Shown here: positions 18,767 to 27,160 of the stretch, in pieces
How positions within the stretch are numbered: the first letter of the stretch is position 1
Layout of the letters: each line of letters begins with the position of its first letter
Assembly: GCF_012844225.1 (NCBI RefSeq)
Contig: NZ_JABAGQ010000005.1
Location: 238,024-302,023, forward strand
Length of the DNA: 64,000 nt
Direction: 5' to 3'
Origin: Rhodococcus sp. 105337
Lineage (GTDB): Bacteria; Actinomycetota; Actinomycetes; Mycobacteriales; Mycobacteriaceae
The notes under the pieces: model-generated
What the model was told of the DNA's origin: nothing
Database searches by the model: none
The model's input: only the letters and a program-made list of their open reading frames with translations
Made by a program: the position numbers and the translations under genes

Positions 18767-19846
18767 GTGGCCACCGACACAGTGCGTGGATTCGGGCTGG
18801 TGCTCGCGCTCACCGCGACGCTTGTGGCGGGCGCGTGCACATCGGGCGGTTCGGAGGAACCCCCGACCGTGCGACTCCAGGTGACGACGTCGCAAGGCGA
18901 ATATCCGTGGACCGGCCGACTGCTCCCGGCGCAAGCGCCCGTGGCCGTACCCCCGCCCGCACGCGATGTCGTCGAGACGGCCGGCGACCCGGTGGCGGCG
19001 GACGGCGCGACGCCCGCGGTGTCGGGTGACCGGGCCGCTCTCTACGGCGGGAGCCTCGAACGAGATTTGTGTGACCGGAATGCACTGGTAGACACGCTCG
19101 AAGGTGACCGCTCCAAGGCAGACGCGTGGCGGGACGTCCTCGAAGTCCCCGACATCCGGGGGTATATCGCCAAGCTCACCCCGGTGCTGCTCCGCGCCGA
19201 TACGCGCGTCACCCTCCACGAGTACGAGGACGGCGTGGCACGACCCGTCCAGTCCGTACTCGAGACGGGAACGATCGTGCTCGTCGACAACCGCGGAGTC
19301 CCCAAGGTCCGATGTGCCCGCGGAAATCCCCTGTCGTCGCCGGTGCTGACAGAAGGTGCCGAGCTCGAGGGCCGAAGCTGGTCCGGCCTGAATCCCGAAC
19401 GGCTGTTCGTCGTTCAACCGGCGGCCCAGCCCATCGAGGAGTTCCGGGTCGTCGACATCATGACCGGTGGCCTCCTGCCCGTCCGGATCGGAGAAGGCAA
19501 GCAGGCGCCCGCGCCCCCTCCGCCACCGGAGGTCGCGCCGACGGAACCCGAACCGTCTCCGTCGCCCGAGCAGCGTGCACAGGAGCAGCGACCGCAGCCC
19601 GCGCCGGCACCCGAACCCGCACCGCCCCCGGTGGCACCGCCGCCCGCCCGGCCCCCGGTGTTCGTGCCGCCTCCGCCGCCGCCGGCGCCCGCCCCACCGC
19701 CGGCACCCGAGCCGGCTCCACAGCCACCGCCGGCGCCTGCTCCGGCTCCGCCTCGTGCGCCGGCCCCGCCACCTCCGCCGCCGCCCCCTCAGATCCAGAT
19801 TCCGATTCCCGGCGGACCTCCGGTCGTCATTCCGCTGCCCTTCTGA
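18767..19846 (+). CDS. Proline-rich DUF6777-type lipoprotein
   Basis: A 359-residue exported protein. The signal peptide ends with VAGAC, a lipobox-like sequence, followed by a Ser/Gly/Glu linker. The middle domain (about 90-240) has the DUF6777 pattern LCDRNALVDTLEGDRSKADAW, LTPVLLRADTRVT and VRCARGNPLSSPVL, with two conserved cysteines that could pair. The last 110 residues are almost only Pro, Ala, Glu and Val and probably reach into the cell wall, ending in a PIPGGPPVVIPLPF-like tail. Function unknown. GTG 18767 is chosen because the signal peptide follows; an ATG at 18759 is in another frame. Confidence 0.65.
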   Translation: MATDTVRGFGLVLALTATLVAGACTSGGSEEPPTVRLQVTTSQGEYPWTGRLLPAQAPVAVPPPARDVVETAGDPVAADGATPAVSGDRAALYGGSLERDLCDRNALVDTLEGDRSKADAWRDVLEVPDIRGYIAKLTPVLLRADTRVTLHEYEDGVARPVQSVLETGTIVLVDNRGVPKVRCARGNPLSSPVLTEGAELEGRSWSGLNPERLFVVQPAAQPIEEFRVVDIMTGGLLPVRIGEGKQAPAPPPPPEVAPTEPEPSPSPEQRAQEQRPQPAPAPEPAPPPVAPPPARPPVFVPPPPPPAPAPPPAPEPAPQPPPAPAPAPPRAPAPPPPPPPPQIQIPIPGGPPVVIPLPF

Positions 19847-19873
19847 GTCCTGCGGCTCCGGGGCGCACCCGCG

Positions 19874-20545
19874 TCACCAGGGACGCAGAACGATCTCCGT
19901 GGGTTGCGCGTCGCGCGGGGTCTCGATCGCCTGCCGCACCGCCCGGGCCACCGTGCTCGGCTTCAAGAACTGCTCCGGGTCGTACTCGCGACCTTCGGTG
20001 GCGATGATCGCCCTTTGCATGTCGGTGTCGATCCGGCCGGGGTGGACCGAGGTGACGCGCAGCGACGGCTCCTCGAGCCGCAGCGCGTCGCCGAACGCGC
20101 GGAGCGCGAATTTGCTCGCCGCATACGCACCCCAGCCCGCATTCGCGCGGAGACCCGCTCCCGAATTGATGAGCACCACATGCCCGTTCGCTGCACGCAA
20201 CGCAGGGAGCAGCAACCGGGTGAGCTCGACGACGGCGACGACATTGCTTTCGAACGTCTCGCGCCACTGACCGGCGTTCCCGTCGGCGATCGTTCCGAGT
20301 TCCGCGATTCCGGCGTTGTGTACAAGAACGTCGAGGTGCTCGATGCTCCCCGTGGATCGTGCAACGGCATCGTGGTCGAGGAGATCGACCGGCCACGCGG
20401 TGGCGGCCGGAAGTTCGGTGAGCACGGCGTCGAGGGAACCGCGACTGCGCCCACCGACCAGGAGATCGTGTGTGGGGGCGAGTTCACGGGCGATCGCGGC
20501 ACCGAGGCCGCGGCCTCCGCCGGTGATGAGAGCTGTTGGACGCAT
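19874..20545 (-). CDS. Short-chain dehydrogenase/reductase
   Basis: A 223-residue classical SDR. The cofactor motif is TGGGRGLG at residues 8-15. NNAG-type motif is VHNAG, and the catalytic set is Ser in INSGAG with Tyr and Lys in YAASK. The dinucleotide fold with Arg-rich second strand (GGRSRGS) favours NADP(H). Substrate unknown. It runs convergently to the lipoprotein gene with a 27-base gap. Confidence 0.82.
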   Translation of the reverse strand: MRPTALITGGGRGLGAAIARELAPTHDLLVGGRSRGSLDAVLTELPAATAWPVDLLDHDAVARSTGSIEHLDVLVHNAGIAELGTIADGNAGQWRETFESNVVAVVELTRLLLPALRAANGHVVLINSGAGLRANAGWGAYAASKFALRAFGDALRLEEPSLRVTSVHPGRIDTDMQRAIIATEGREYDPEQFLKPSTVARAVRQAIETPRDAQPTEIVLRPW

Positions 20546-20602
20546 GGGTCCACACTATGAGCCGCGCGGAGGGCATGGCGATCGCGGCAGGACACCGCTT
20601 GC

Positions 20603-21253
20603 TCAGCGCACCGCCAGGATGTCGGCGAGCCGGCCGTCGCGCGGCGTCGACACCACCGGGTCACGGGGGAACCGCAACTCCAGGAATGCCTTCGGTCGCG
20701 AGAGCAGATGCTCGCGGAGAAGATTCCGGACGCGGGTACGGGTTCGTACGTCCCCGCTCGCCCGGACACCCGTGATGTCGATGCCCGCCCGGCGGCACAG
20801 CGCGACGGCGCGGGGCAGATGAAACGACTGCGTCACGATCAGCGCGTGCCGGACTCCGTAGGTCTCCACCGCCCGGCGAGCGGTGTCGTAGGTGTCGAGG
20901 CCGTACGGATCGGTGACGATCTGCTCGCGGTCGACGCCGTGCGCAACGAGGTACCCCACCATTGCCGCGATCTCGTCGCCTGACGTACCCGCCGCGTCGC
21001 CCGACACCAGCACCGCCCGCACCCGGCCGCTGCGGACCAACTCGACGGCCGCGTCGAGCCGTCCTCGCAGGTACGTCATCGGCGCACCCGCACGCACCCG
21101 GGCGCCGGGCACGATCACCACGGGCGCAGGGGGTGCTTCGGCGATGTCCACCATCCGGCCCTGCGCCTGCGCGCTCACCTGTGACGACACCCAGGCGAAC
21201 GCGGACATACCGCCCGCGACGGCGACGGCAAGAGCAATCGGACATTTCGGCAT
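20603..21253 (-). CDS. DUF218 (YdcF/ElyC/SanA-type) protein
   Basis: A 216-residue protein with one N-terminal hydrophobic segment (LAVAVAGGMSAFAWVSS), probably a signal anchor, and an exported DUF218 domain. The domain motifs are VIVPGARV near 45, VLVSGD, ETYGVRHALIVTQSFHLPRA and the preceding LDTYDTARRA. In other bacteria this family is tied to envelope integrity and vancomycin sensitivity (SanA, ElyC); a role here is inferred only. ATG 21253 is used; a GTG four codons upstream is possible. Divergent from the PHP gene with only 39 bases between. Confidence 0.75.
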   Translation of the reverse strand: MPKCPIALAVAVAGGMSAFAWVSSQVSAQAQGRMVDIAEAPPAPVVIVPGARVRAGAPMTYLRGRLDAAVELVRSGRVRAVLVSGDAAGTSGDEIAAMVGYLVAHGVDREQIVTDPYGLDTYDTARRAVETYGVRHALIVTQSFHLPRAVALCRRAGIDITGVRASGDVRTRTRVRNLLREHLLSRPKAFLELRFPRDPVVSTPRDGRLADILAVR

Positions 21254-21292
21254 GGCCTCCACCGTACGGACCCGCGTTGCCACAATGGAGAG

Positions 21293-22303
21293 ATGGATCC
21301 GGTCACAGCTCTTCGTGAGGTCGCGTTCTATCTCGAACGCGAGCATGCCGCCACCTACCGCGTCCAGGCCTTCCGGCACGCGGCCGACATCGTCGCCGGA
21401 CTCGACGACGTGGCGCGGTCCTCGAGGCGCCGCCGGGACAACTGGACGGAACTGCCCGGCATCGGTCCGAAGACCGCAGCGGTGATACGCGAGTCCTTCG
21501 ACGGCGTTCCCGAGTATCTCGCCCGGCTGCGCGAGGAAGCCGAACCCATCGGGAGAGGCGGGCAAGAATTGCTCGCGGCGCTGCGCGGTGATCTGCACAC
21601 CCACACGGACTGGTCGGACGGCGGCAGCTCGATCGACGAGATGCACCGCGCCGCGTCGTCGATGATCGGGCACGAGTACTACGCGCTCACCGACCACTCC
21701 CCCCGGCTCACGGTCGCGAACGGGCTCAGCGCCGAACGCCTTCTCACTCAGCTCGAGGTGGTCGCGGAGATCAACGAGAAGGGCGAGGGCGCACGGATAC
21801 TCACGGGAATCGAGGTCGACATCCTCGACGACGGAACGCTCGACCAGGACGAGGGCCTGCTCGCGGAACTCGACGTGGTGGTGGCCAGCGTGCACTCCCA
21901 CCTCCGTGCCGACCGTGACGTGATGACGAAGCGGATGCTCCGTGCTGTCGAAAACCCTCACGTCGATGTGCTGGGGCACTGCACGGGCAGGCTCGTCACG
22001 GGGGGTCGCGGGCAGCGTCCCGAATCGAAGTTCGACGCCGAGAAGGTGTTTGCGGCGTGCCGCGACCACCGCACCGCGGTGGAGATCAACTCCCGGCCGG
22101 AGCGCCGCGATCCCCCGTCACGCCTGATCGATCTCGCGCTGGCGACGGAGTGCCTGTTCTCCATCGACACCGACGCCCACGCACCCGGGCAACTCGCGTG
22201 GCTGGGCTACGGTTGTGAGCGCGCTGCCGAGCGGGGCGTCGAACCGGATCGGGTGATCAACACGTGGTCCGTCGACGACCTTCTCGCCTGGACCGAAGGG
22301 TAG
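21293..22303 (+). CDS. HhH and PHP domain hydrolase (PolX-like without polymerase)
   Basis: A 336-residue protein with two parts of a bacterial PolX but no polymerase core. The N-terminus has a helix-hairpin-helix region (LPGIGPKTAAVI, 54-65) preceded by ATYRVQAFRHAAD. From residue 99 it is a PHP metal-dependent hydrolase with HTHTDWSDG (102-110), the ALTDHS motif, EVD, VASVHSH, and a final TDAHAPGQL, giving the usual trinuclear metal ligands. Likely a phosphoesterase or 3'-5' exonuclease; actual substrate unknown. The BVMO gene begins 8 bases downstream, suggesting co-transcription. Confidence 0.75.
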   Translation: MDPVTALREVAFYLEREHAATYRVQAFRHAADIVAGLDDVARSSRRRRDNWTELPGIGPKTAAVIRESFDGVPEYLARLREEAEPIGRGGQELLAALRGDLHTHTDWSDGGSSIDEMHRAASSMIGHEYYALTDHSPRLTVANGLSAERLLTQLEVVAEINEKGEGARILTGIEVDILDDGTLDQDEGLLAELDVVVASVHSHLRADRDVMTKRMLRAVENPHVDVLGHCTGRLVTGGRGQRPESKFDAEKVFAACRDHRTAVEINSRPERRDPPSRLIDLALATECLFSIDTDAHAPGQLAWLGYGCERAAERGVEPDRVINTWSVDDLLAWTEG

Positions 22304-22310
22304 GAACCCG

Positions 22311-23744
22311 GTGGAACACGTCGATGTGCTGGTCGTCGGTGCCGGTCTTTCCGGAATCGGTGCCGGATACCGCCTGCAGACGCGGTGCCCGGACCTCCGG
22401 TACGCAATTCTCGAGAGCCGCGACTCCCTCGGCGGAACCTGGGACCTGTTCCGGTACCCCGGAATCCGATCCGACAGCGATATGTACACACTGGGTTACC
22501 CGTTCCGGCCGTGGCGAGGGGAGAAGTCGATCGCCGACGGTGCGGACATTCTGCAGTATGTACGCGACACTGCCGCCGAAAACGGAATCGATACTCGAAT
22601 ACGGTTCGGGCACAAGGTGACCGAGGCGTCCTGGTCGTCGGAGCATGCGCGGTGGACGGTGCGTGCCCGGGTCGGAGACCGGACGGTCGAGATGTCGTGC
22701 TCGTTCCTGTACCTGTGCAGCGGCTATTACAGCTACGAGTCCGGGTACCTACCCGAGATTCCCGGGCTGGACGACTTCGTGGGGACGGTCGTCCATCCCC
22801 AGTTCTGGCCGGAGGATCTCGACTGGCACGGCAAGCGGATCGTGGTGGTCGGTAGTGGCGCGACAGCGATGACCCTGGTGCCCGCGCTCGCGGAACGGGC
22901 CGAACACGTGACGATGTTGCAGCGCTCGCCGTCGTACGTCATGTCTCTTCCGGCGCAGGACGGGTGGGCCCGCCTCCTGCACCGTTACCTGCCCGGCGCC
23001 GTCGCCCACCGTGCGGTGCGGGCGAAGAACGTGGTGACCAATCTCGGTTTCTACCAGTTCTGCCGGCGGGCACCGTTTCTCGCGAAGCGCGTGCTGCGCA
23101 CGCTGACCGCGCGCCGGCTCCGTGACAAGGCGCAGGTCGATCCTCACTTCACGCCGTCGTACGATCCGTGGGACCAGCGCCTGTGCGTGGTGCCGGACTC
23201 CGATCTGTTCGAGGCGCTGGGAACCGGCGCGGCAGAGGTCGTCACCGACCACATCGACACGGTCACCGAGAAGGGTGTCCGGTTGCGTTCGGGAACCGAA
23301 CTCGACGCCGACATCCTGATCCCGGCCACCGGCCTTCGTCTGGTACCGGCCGGCGGGATCGCGATAGCCGTCGACGGCGAACCGGTCGATCTTTCCTCCA
23401 CGGTCATCTATCGCGGCACCATGCTCGACGGCATCCCGAACGCCGCGTTGTGCATCGGTTACACGAATGCGTCCTGGACCCTCCGTGCCGACCTCACATC
23501 TTTGTACGTCTGCCGGGTGCTCGGATACATGCGCCGCAAGGGATACCGCATCGCCGTACCCTCGTACACCGGCGACGGGCAACGCAGACCGCTGCTCGGA
23601 TTGAACTCGGGGTATATCCACCGCGCGGAAAACACGCTGCCCGGCCAGGGTTCCCGCAGCCCATGGCTCATGCGCCAGAACTACCTGCTCGATCTGCCCA
23701 CCATGAGATGGGGCCGGGTCGACAGGTCCATGCAGTTCAGGTGA
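22311..23744 (+). CDS. EthA-like Baeyer-Villiger flavin monooxygenase
   Basis: A 477-residue FAD/NADPH monooxygenase that inserts oxygen next to a ketone or oxidises sulfur. The FAD Rossmann motif is VVGAGLSGIG at 8-17. The BVMO fingerprint FxGxxxHxxxWP is intact as FVGTVVHPQFWP at 156-167. The NADPH motif is VVGSGATA. GGTWDLFRYPGIRSDSDMYT and the WDQRLCVVPDSDLF stretch match M. tuberculosis EthA closely by memory, so it may activate thioamides as well as oxidise long-chain ketones. GTG 22311 follows AGGAA. No EthR-type repressor gene is adjacent. Confidence 0.88.
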   Translation: MEHVDVLVVGAGLSGIGAGYRLQTRCPDLRYAILESRDSLGGTWDLFRYPGIRSDSDMYTLGYPFRPWRGEKSIADGADILQYVRDTAAENGIDTRIRFGHKVTEASWSSEHARWTVRARVGDRTVEMSCSFLYLCSGYYSYESGYLPEIPGLDDFVGTVVHPQFWPEDLDWHGKRIVVVGSGATAMTLVPALAERAEHVTMLQRSPSYVMSLPAQDGWARLLHRYLPGAVAHRAVRAKNVVTNLGFYQFCRRAPFLAKRVLRTLTARRLRDKAQVDPHFTPSYDPWDQRLCVVPDSDLFEALGTGAAEVVTDHIDTVTEKGVRLRSGTELDADILIPATGLRLVPAGGIAIAVDGEPVDLSSTVIYRGTMLDGIPNAALCIGYTNASWTLRADLTSLYVCRVLGYMRRKGYRIAVPSYTGDGQRRPLLGLNSGYIHRAENTLPGQGSRSPWLMRQNYLLDLPTMRWGRVDRSMQFR

Positions 23745-23760
23745 TCCGCATTCTGCCCGG

Positions 23761-24786
23761 TCAGGGCGTCTCGACCCTGCCATCGGGGTAACGCGCGAAG
23801 CGCCCCGATTCCGCGGGATGCACCGGGCCGTCGGACTCCCACGGCCAGCCACCGAATCCGGTGCGCCGGTAGTCGTCGAAAGCCTTCCGGACGCCGTCTT
23901 CGTCGTTGAGCACGAACGGCCCGTACGACACGACGGGCTCACCGATCGGGTGACCCTGCATCATCAGGATCTGCGTCCCGTCGGGTCCGCCCCGGAGTAC
24001 CACCGGTGCCGTGGCGTCGACCAGCGCACCGTGGCCGGATTCCACTGCGGTACCACCGATGGCGACCGGGGAACCGCTGTAGACGTACAGGACCCTGCGG
24101 GTGTCGGGGCCCGCGGCGGGCGGAAGTGTCCACTCCGATCCGGCAGAAAGGTCGATGTTCCAGATCGCGACGTCGGACTCCGGCCGGGATGCCCACGACG
24201 CCGGCGGTGGAGGTGGCGGTGTCGCGTCACCGAGCGCACCCGCGAGGACGCGGACGTGCGTGGATCGCCCGGATGCGTCGGTCGCGACGACGGTGGGCGT
24301 GACCTCGTTCCAGAGCATCGCGAAGTGAGGTTCCGCGGTTTTCGACTCGCGGGGAAGGTTGAGCCAGATCTGGAACAACTCGAGGGGGTTGGGGCGGTCG
24401 CGGTGCAGTAGGGGGAACATCTCGCTGTGCACCACGCCGTTGCCTGCCGTGAGCCACTGCGTATCGCCCTCGCCGAAGCGCGCGGTGGCGCCCACGGAGT
24501 CGGAATGATCGATGATGCCGGTCCGGACGAACGTCACGGTCTCGAAACCGCGATGCGGGTGCTGCGGGAACCCCGGGACGGTCGTGCCGTGGTACATGTT
24601 CCAGCCCTCGGGATTGCCGAAGTCCTGACCGAGCGGACGGCCGGTGAGCGGAGCGTCGGGACCGAGGTCGGGGTTGCCTGCCGGGTAGGCGTCGACGTGG
24701 TGGGCGACGAACAGGAACGGATCGATCGTCTGCCAAGGGGAGCCCAGAGGGAAAACCTGCAATACGGGCGAGTCCACGGAAGTCAT
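23761..24786 (-). CDS. Pirin family protein
   Basis: A 341-residue double cupin. The N-terminal metal-binding pattern is visible as FPQHPHRGFETVTFV with VVHSE about 40 residues later, matching the His-His-His-Glu set of pirin. Some pirins show quercetin dioxygenase activity; the role here is unknown. The C-terminal cupin is more degenerate. Its ATG overlaps the stop of the upstream spermidine-synthase-fold gene (ATGA), so the pair is one operon. Convergent with the BVMO gene. Confidence 0.82.
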   Translation of the reverse strand: MTSVDSPVLQVFPLGSPWQTIDPFLFVAHHVDAYPAGNPDLGPDAPLTGRPLGQDFGNPEGWNMYHGTTVPGFPQHPHRGFETVTFVRTGIIDHSDSVGATARFGEGDTQWLTAGNGVVHSEMFPLLHRDRPNPLELFQIWLNLPRESKTAEPHFAMLWNEVTPTVVATDASGRSTHVRVLAGALGDATPPPPPPASWASRPESDVAIWNIDLSAGSEWTLPPAAGPDTRRVLYVYSGSPVAIGGTAVESGHGALVDATAPVVLRGGPDGTQILMMQGHPIGEPVVSYGPFVLNDEDGVRKAFDDYRRTGFGGWPWESDGPVHPAESGRFARYPDGRVETP

Positions 24787-25721
24787 GATTCGTGCAACCC
24801 CTGCGTCTTCCCGTTTGTTCCGGCGTCCACCGGTGTGCCGGACTTCCGGACCGGGGCCTCACTGTCGTCGATCACGCGCGAACCGGCCGCGAACCGCCGT
24901 ACCTGGGTGTCGTCCCACAAGTGGGCTGGGACCGCACCGCCGAGCAATTCCCTTGCCAGCGAAGGGGTATCGGACAGGGGCGTATCGCTTCCCGCGATGA
25001 TGATGTTGCCGTACCTTCGGCCCTTGAGCATCGCGGGATCGGCGATCACAGCCAGGTGTTCGAACACGGACCCGATCGTGGCGGCTTCTCGCCGCGCGGT
25101 GGTCAGGTCGCGGGTGTCCCCGCAGTTGACGACGTAGATGCCGCCGGGCGAGAGCACCCGCCGCGCGTGACGCGTGAATTCGACCGTCGTCAGAGCAACA
25201 GGCGTCCGGTCGAAGGCGAACACGTCCCGCACCACGAGGTCCCTGCTGTCGTCCGAGAGGCCGGTCAGGACCGCGCGGGCCTCCCCCACCCGGATGCGGA
25301 GCAGCGGTGCGCGCGGAAGATCGAACCACTCGCGTACCAGTTCGGCGAGCCGGCCGTCGATCTCCACGACCACCTGGCGTGCGTCGGGATACACGGCTGC
25401 GAAATACCTCGCCATCGTGCACGCGCCGCCACCGAGATGCAGCGCGCGCAGCCGGGTGCCGGTGGCGAATCTGCTCTCCACGAGCAGCGCGATCCAGCGC
25501 ATGTACTCGAACTCGAGCAGGGTGGGATCGCTCAGGTCGATATGAGAACTCGGCACCCCGTTGACCTCGAGCACCCAGCCGTCGGGCAGATACCGGTCCT
25601 TGACCAGCTCACATGTACCGGTGTCGATGTCGTACAGACCCTCCACGGGTCCCTTCGCGGCATCTGTCGCTTTCACCCGGCGCGGCGTCGATGCAGCCCG
25701 GCCACCTCGCTGCCTGCCCAT
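24783..25721 (-). CDS. Spermidine synthase-fold methyltransferase-like protein
   Basis: A 312-residue protein with the spermidine synthase/SAM-binding fold. The nucleotide motif is ALHLGGGACTMARYFA, followed by VVVEIDGRLAELVREWFDL and a VVRDVFAFDRTP segment where true synthases have a catalytic Asp. An upstream GVPSSHIDLSDPTLLEFEYMRW matches the N-terminal beta domain. Because the polyamine-binding residues are not clear, it may be a polyamine synthase homologue with another aminopropyl or methyl transfer role. ATG 25721 (MGRQRGG) is preferred; an ATG at 25742 adds seven residues. It overlaps the pirin gene. Confidence 0.72.
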   Translation of the reverse strand: MGRQRGGRAASTPRRVKATDAAKGPVEGLYDIDTGTCELVKDRYLPDGWVLEVNGVPSSHIDLSDPTLLEFEYMRWIALLVESRFATGTRLRALHLGGGACTMARYFAAVYPDARQVVVEIDGRLAELVREWFDLPRAPLLRIRVGEARAVLTGLSDDSRDLVVRDVFAFDRTPVALTTVEFTRHARRVLSPGGIYVVNCGDTRDLTTARREAATIGSVFEHLAVIADPAMLKGRRYGNIIIAGSDTPLSDTPSLARELLGGAVPAHLWDDTQVRRFAAGSRVIDDSEAPVRKSGTPVDAGTNGKTQGLHES

Positions 25722-25807
25722 ACTTCGAGCGTAGTCCCGCATGTATCGCGCGTGTTACACAGGCGGGCCCGGCGTGCGGATCGGCGGGGAAGCCGGAGAA
25801 TGAGACG

Positions 25808-27145
25808 ATGCCGGACCGAGGATTCACCCCGACTCAGCTCGCCGCGCGCGCCGCCTACCTGCTGCGCGGCAACGACCTGGGATCCATGACCAGTGCCGCA
25901 CCCAGGCTGTATCCGCACATGTGGAGCTGGGACGCCGCGTTCGTCGCGGTCGGGCTCGCGCCGCTCAGCGTCGAGCGCGCCGTCGTGGAACTCGACACCC
26001 TGCTGTCGGCGCAGTGGAAGAACGGCATGATCCCGCACATCGTGTTCGCGAACGGTGTCGACGGATATTTCCCCGGGCCGGCGCGATGGGCCGTGTCCGA
26101 ACTCGCGGACAACGCCCCGGTGGGAGTGGAGACGTCGGGCATCACGCAACCGCCCGTGCACGCGATCGCCGTGCAACGCATCCTCGAGAACTCGCGGCGG
26201 CACGGCCGCAGCACCCGAGCGGTCGCGGAGGAGTTCCTGGACCGCCGGTGGGCCGATCTGATGCGGTGGCACCGCTGGCTCGCCCATGCCCGCGACCTGG
26301 ACGGTAACGGCCGCATCGCGCTCTACCACGGGTGGGAATCGGGCATGGACAATTCGCCGCGGTGGGATCTCGCCTACTCGAACGTCACCGCCGGTAACGT
26401 TCCGCTCTTCCGCCGCGAGGATCTCAACCACGTCGCCGATCCCGCCGAGCGTCCCAGTGACGGCGAGTACGCCCGCTATCTGTGGCTGCTCGAGGAGATG
26501 AAGGCGGCGCGCTACGAGGACGACGTGCTCGCCAAGACGATGAGCTTCGCGGTGGAGGATGTGTTCGTCAGCGCGATCTTCTCCCTGGCGTGTGAAGTTC
26601 TGGCCAATATCGGCGAGGAACACTCCCGGCCCAACGCCGATGTCCGCGACCTGTACGGCTGGGCCGAACGGTTCCGGCACGGCGTCGTCGCGACGACCGA
26701 TCCCCGCAGCGGCGCAGCGAAGGACTTCGACCTTCGTAGTGGAAAATGGGTAGCCACAGACACTCTCGCGATGTTTGCTCCGCTTCTGTGCGGCGGTCTC
26801 GACCGGCAGGCGGAGCGGGCGCTGCTCCGGACCTTCGAAGGCCCGAAATTCTGTGGCCACCCCGATCTCCGTTACGCGGTGCCACCGTCGGCCTCGCCCG
26901 TCTCGGGAGCGTTCCGGCCCCGCGAGTACTGGCGAGGCCCCGTGTGGCCCGTGATGACGTGGTTGTTCTCGTGGGCGTTCGCCCGGCGCGGTTGGGCAGA
27001 ACGTTCGAACATGTTGCGGGCGGAGGGGTTACGCCAGGTCAGTGACGGTTCGTTCGCGGAGTACTACGAACCGTTCACCGGTGAACCGCTGGGCAGCATG
27101 CAGCAGTCCTGGACCGCTGCCGCCGTCCTGGATTGGCTGGGGTAG
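25808..27145 (+). CDS. Glucosylglycerate hydrolase (GH63-like)
   Basis: A 445-residue (alpha/alpha)6 glycosidase matching the actinobacterial glucosylglycerate hydrolase, which splits glucosylglycerate to glucose and glycerate. By memory of the Mycolicibacterium hassiacum enzyme, the catalytic Asp182 and Glu419 correspond to Asp181 (ESGMDNSPRWD) and Glu418 (FAEYYEPFTGEP). The start motif LYPHMWSWDAAFVAVGL binds substrate in this family. Length agrees with the characterised enzyme. In mycobacteria the enzyme mobilises glucosylglycerate when nitrogen returns after starvation. ATG 25808 has a GGAGAATGAG context. It diverges from the methyltransferase-like gene. Confidence 0.8.
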   Translation: MPDRGFTPTQLAARAAYLLRGNDLGSMTSAAPRLYPHMWSWDAAFVAVGLAPLSVERAVVELDTLLSAQWKNGMIPHIVFANGVDGYFPGPARWAVSELADNAPVGVETSGITQPPVHAIAVQRILENSRRHGRSTRAVAEEFLDRRWADLMRWHRWLAHARDLDGNGRIALYHGWESGMDNSPRWDLAYSNVTAGNVPLFRREDLNHVADPAERPSDGEYARYLWLLEEMKAARYEDDVLAKTMSFAVEDVFVSAIFSLACEVLANIGEEHSRPNADVRDLYGWAERFRHGVVATTDPRSGAAKDFDLRSGKWVATDTLAMFAPLLCGGLDRQAERALLRTFEGPKFCGHPDLRYAVPPSASPVSGAFRPREYWRGPVWPVMTWLFSWAFARRGWAERSNMLRAEGLRQVSDGSFAEYYEPFTGEPLGSMQQSWTAAAVLDWLG

Positions 27146-27160
27146 CGCGCCGCAGGCCCG

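Noticed and set aside
19500..19846. Proline-codon repeats as a DNA repeat array or CRISPR
   Set aside because: The units are irregular codon-level repeats of a proline-rich protein tail, with no constant spacer.
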